Source: an uncultured Eubacteriales bacterium (GTDB taxonomy: Bacteria; Bacillota; Clostridia; Christensenellales; Borkfalkiaceae). Taken from it: a stretch of 13,249 bases of DNA. The translations under genes and the position numbers were made by a program. Shown here piece after piece: positions 12,687-13,249 of the stretch. The notes under the pieces are model-generated. The model made no database searches and had not been told where the DNA came from. It saw only the letters and a list, made by a program, of their open reading frames with translations. The DNA lies in contig UQZE01000050.1 in NCBI GenBank assembly GCA_900545325.1, positions 1-13,249 of the forward strand, read 5' to 3'. Position 1 is the stretch's first letter. Every line of letters begins with the position of its first letter.

Positions 12687-13249
12687 ATGGTGAAATTGAA
12701 CGAACTGACGATCGAAGAAAAATTGCGCTTGCTTTGCGGCGAGGGTTCCTGGAATACTTGCGGTTTGGACGGAAAAATCCCGTCGCTTTTGATGTGCGAC
12801 GGACCGCACGGCGTGCGGAAAGTGGAACGGGTAGGGGAAAACGGCGAACAAATTCCCCTTAAGTCGATTGCTTATCCCGCATTGCAATGTCTTACGAATA
12901 CCTGGAACAGAAAGCTTGCCCGCGCTATGGGGGAGGCGCTGGCCGACGACTGCAAGGAAAAGGACGTGGATATTCTGCTTGCGCCGGGCGTAAATATCAA
13001 GCGCAATCCGCTCAACGGGCGGAATTTCGAATATTTTTCAGAAGATCCCTATCTTGCGGGCACAATGGCCTGCGAGTATGTGGACGGTTTGCAGAAGAAC
13101 GGCGTTGCGGCCTGCGTGAAACATTACTGCTGCAACAACGAGGAGCATAACCGTCTGGAACAGTCCTCCGAAGTGGATGAACGCACGTTGCGGGAAATAT
13201 ATCTGAAACCTTTTGAATGGACGTTTCGCGCGCACCCCGAATGGATAAT
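12687..13249 (+). CDS. Glycoside hydrolase family 3 (beta-glucosidase-like), 5'-end only
   Basis: The first 187 codons of a GH3 enzyme, cut by the right edge. Typical N-terminal (alpha/beta) barrel motifs are visible: EEKLRLLCGEGSW (10-22), MCDGPHGVR (36-44, including the substrate-contacting Asp), LLAPGVNIKRNPLNGRNFEY (97-116), FSEDPYLAG (117-125) and the conserved Lys-His of CVKHYCCNNEEHNR (143-156). The catalytic nucleophile Asp, expected later, is outside the window. No signal peptide is present, so it is probably cytoplasmic and acts on short beta-linked glucosides or related sugars; exact specificity is unknown. GGAGGG lies 4 bases before the ATG at 12687; a GTG at 12690 is an equally possible start, with better spacing. 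Confidence 0.93.
   Translation, partial: MVKLNELTIEEKLRLLCGEGSWNTCGLDGKIPSLLMCDGPHGVRKVERVGENGEQIPLKSIAYPALQCLTNTWNRKLARAMGEALADDCKEKDVDILLAPGVNIKRNPLNGRNFEYFSEDPYLAGTMACEYVDGLQKNGVAACVKHYCCNNEEHNRLEQSSEVDERTLREIYLKPFEWTFRAHPEWI

Noticed and set aside
1..13249. CRISPR arrays, insertion sequences, rRNA or tRNA genes
   Set aside because: No regularly repeated direct repeats with spacers, no transposase or terminal inverted repeats, and no rRNA or tRNA signatures were seen on either strand.

Overview
The window looks like a chromosomal segment of a Bacillota (Clostridia-type) bacterium. The evidence is strong AGGAGG-type ribosome sites, TTGACA/TATAAT promoters with 17-base spacers, many GC-rich hairpin-plus-U-tract terminators, Soj/Spo0J-type partition proteins and two copies of the Bacillus-type parS sequence. 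Genus cannot be read from the sequence. Base composition is mixed: GC-rich codons in most genes, and an AT-rich stretch around 9.6-10.4 kb.

Layout. At 1-1408 (minus) is a DUF2156-GNAT fusion protein running off the left edge. A small XRE regulator (plus) lies divergent to it and ends at a bidirectional terminator. Then come leftward units. A NfeD-stomatin pair (3088 to 1739) has a consensus promoter. A three-zinc-ribbon multipass membrane protein (4640 to 3246) has its own promoter, a perfect palindrome near the predicted transcription start, and a terminator. An ftsH-parA-parB cluster (8696 to 4809) closes with a terminator. From 10.39 kb every gene runs rightward: two unknown membrane-anchored proteins, a GNAT acetyltransferase, and the start of a glycoside hydrolase family 3 gene cut by the right edge.

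The 1.6 kb between ftsH and the first rightward gene has no convincing intact ORF but is not empty. It holds a short ftsH leader with mutually exclusive pairings, a minus-strand promoter followed by about 600 bases of hairpin-rich or decayed sequence, a loosely repeated GCGC array with a 33-base period, and two parS sites 28 bases apart. Genes diverge from this region on both sides, parS sites sit in it, and parA/parB are adjacent. Together these suggest an origin-proximal chromosomal locus.

Functionally, ParA, ParB and parS form a chromosome-segregation system. FtsH and the stomatin/NfeD pair are membrane quality-control and membrane-organisation proteins. The most interesting parts are the non-coding stretch at 8.7-10.3 kb and the co-location of ftsH with parA-parB.
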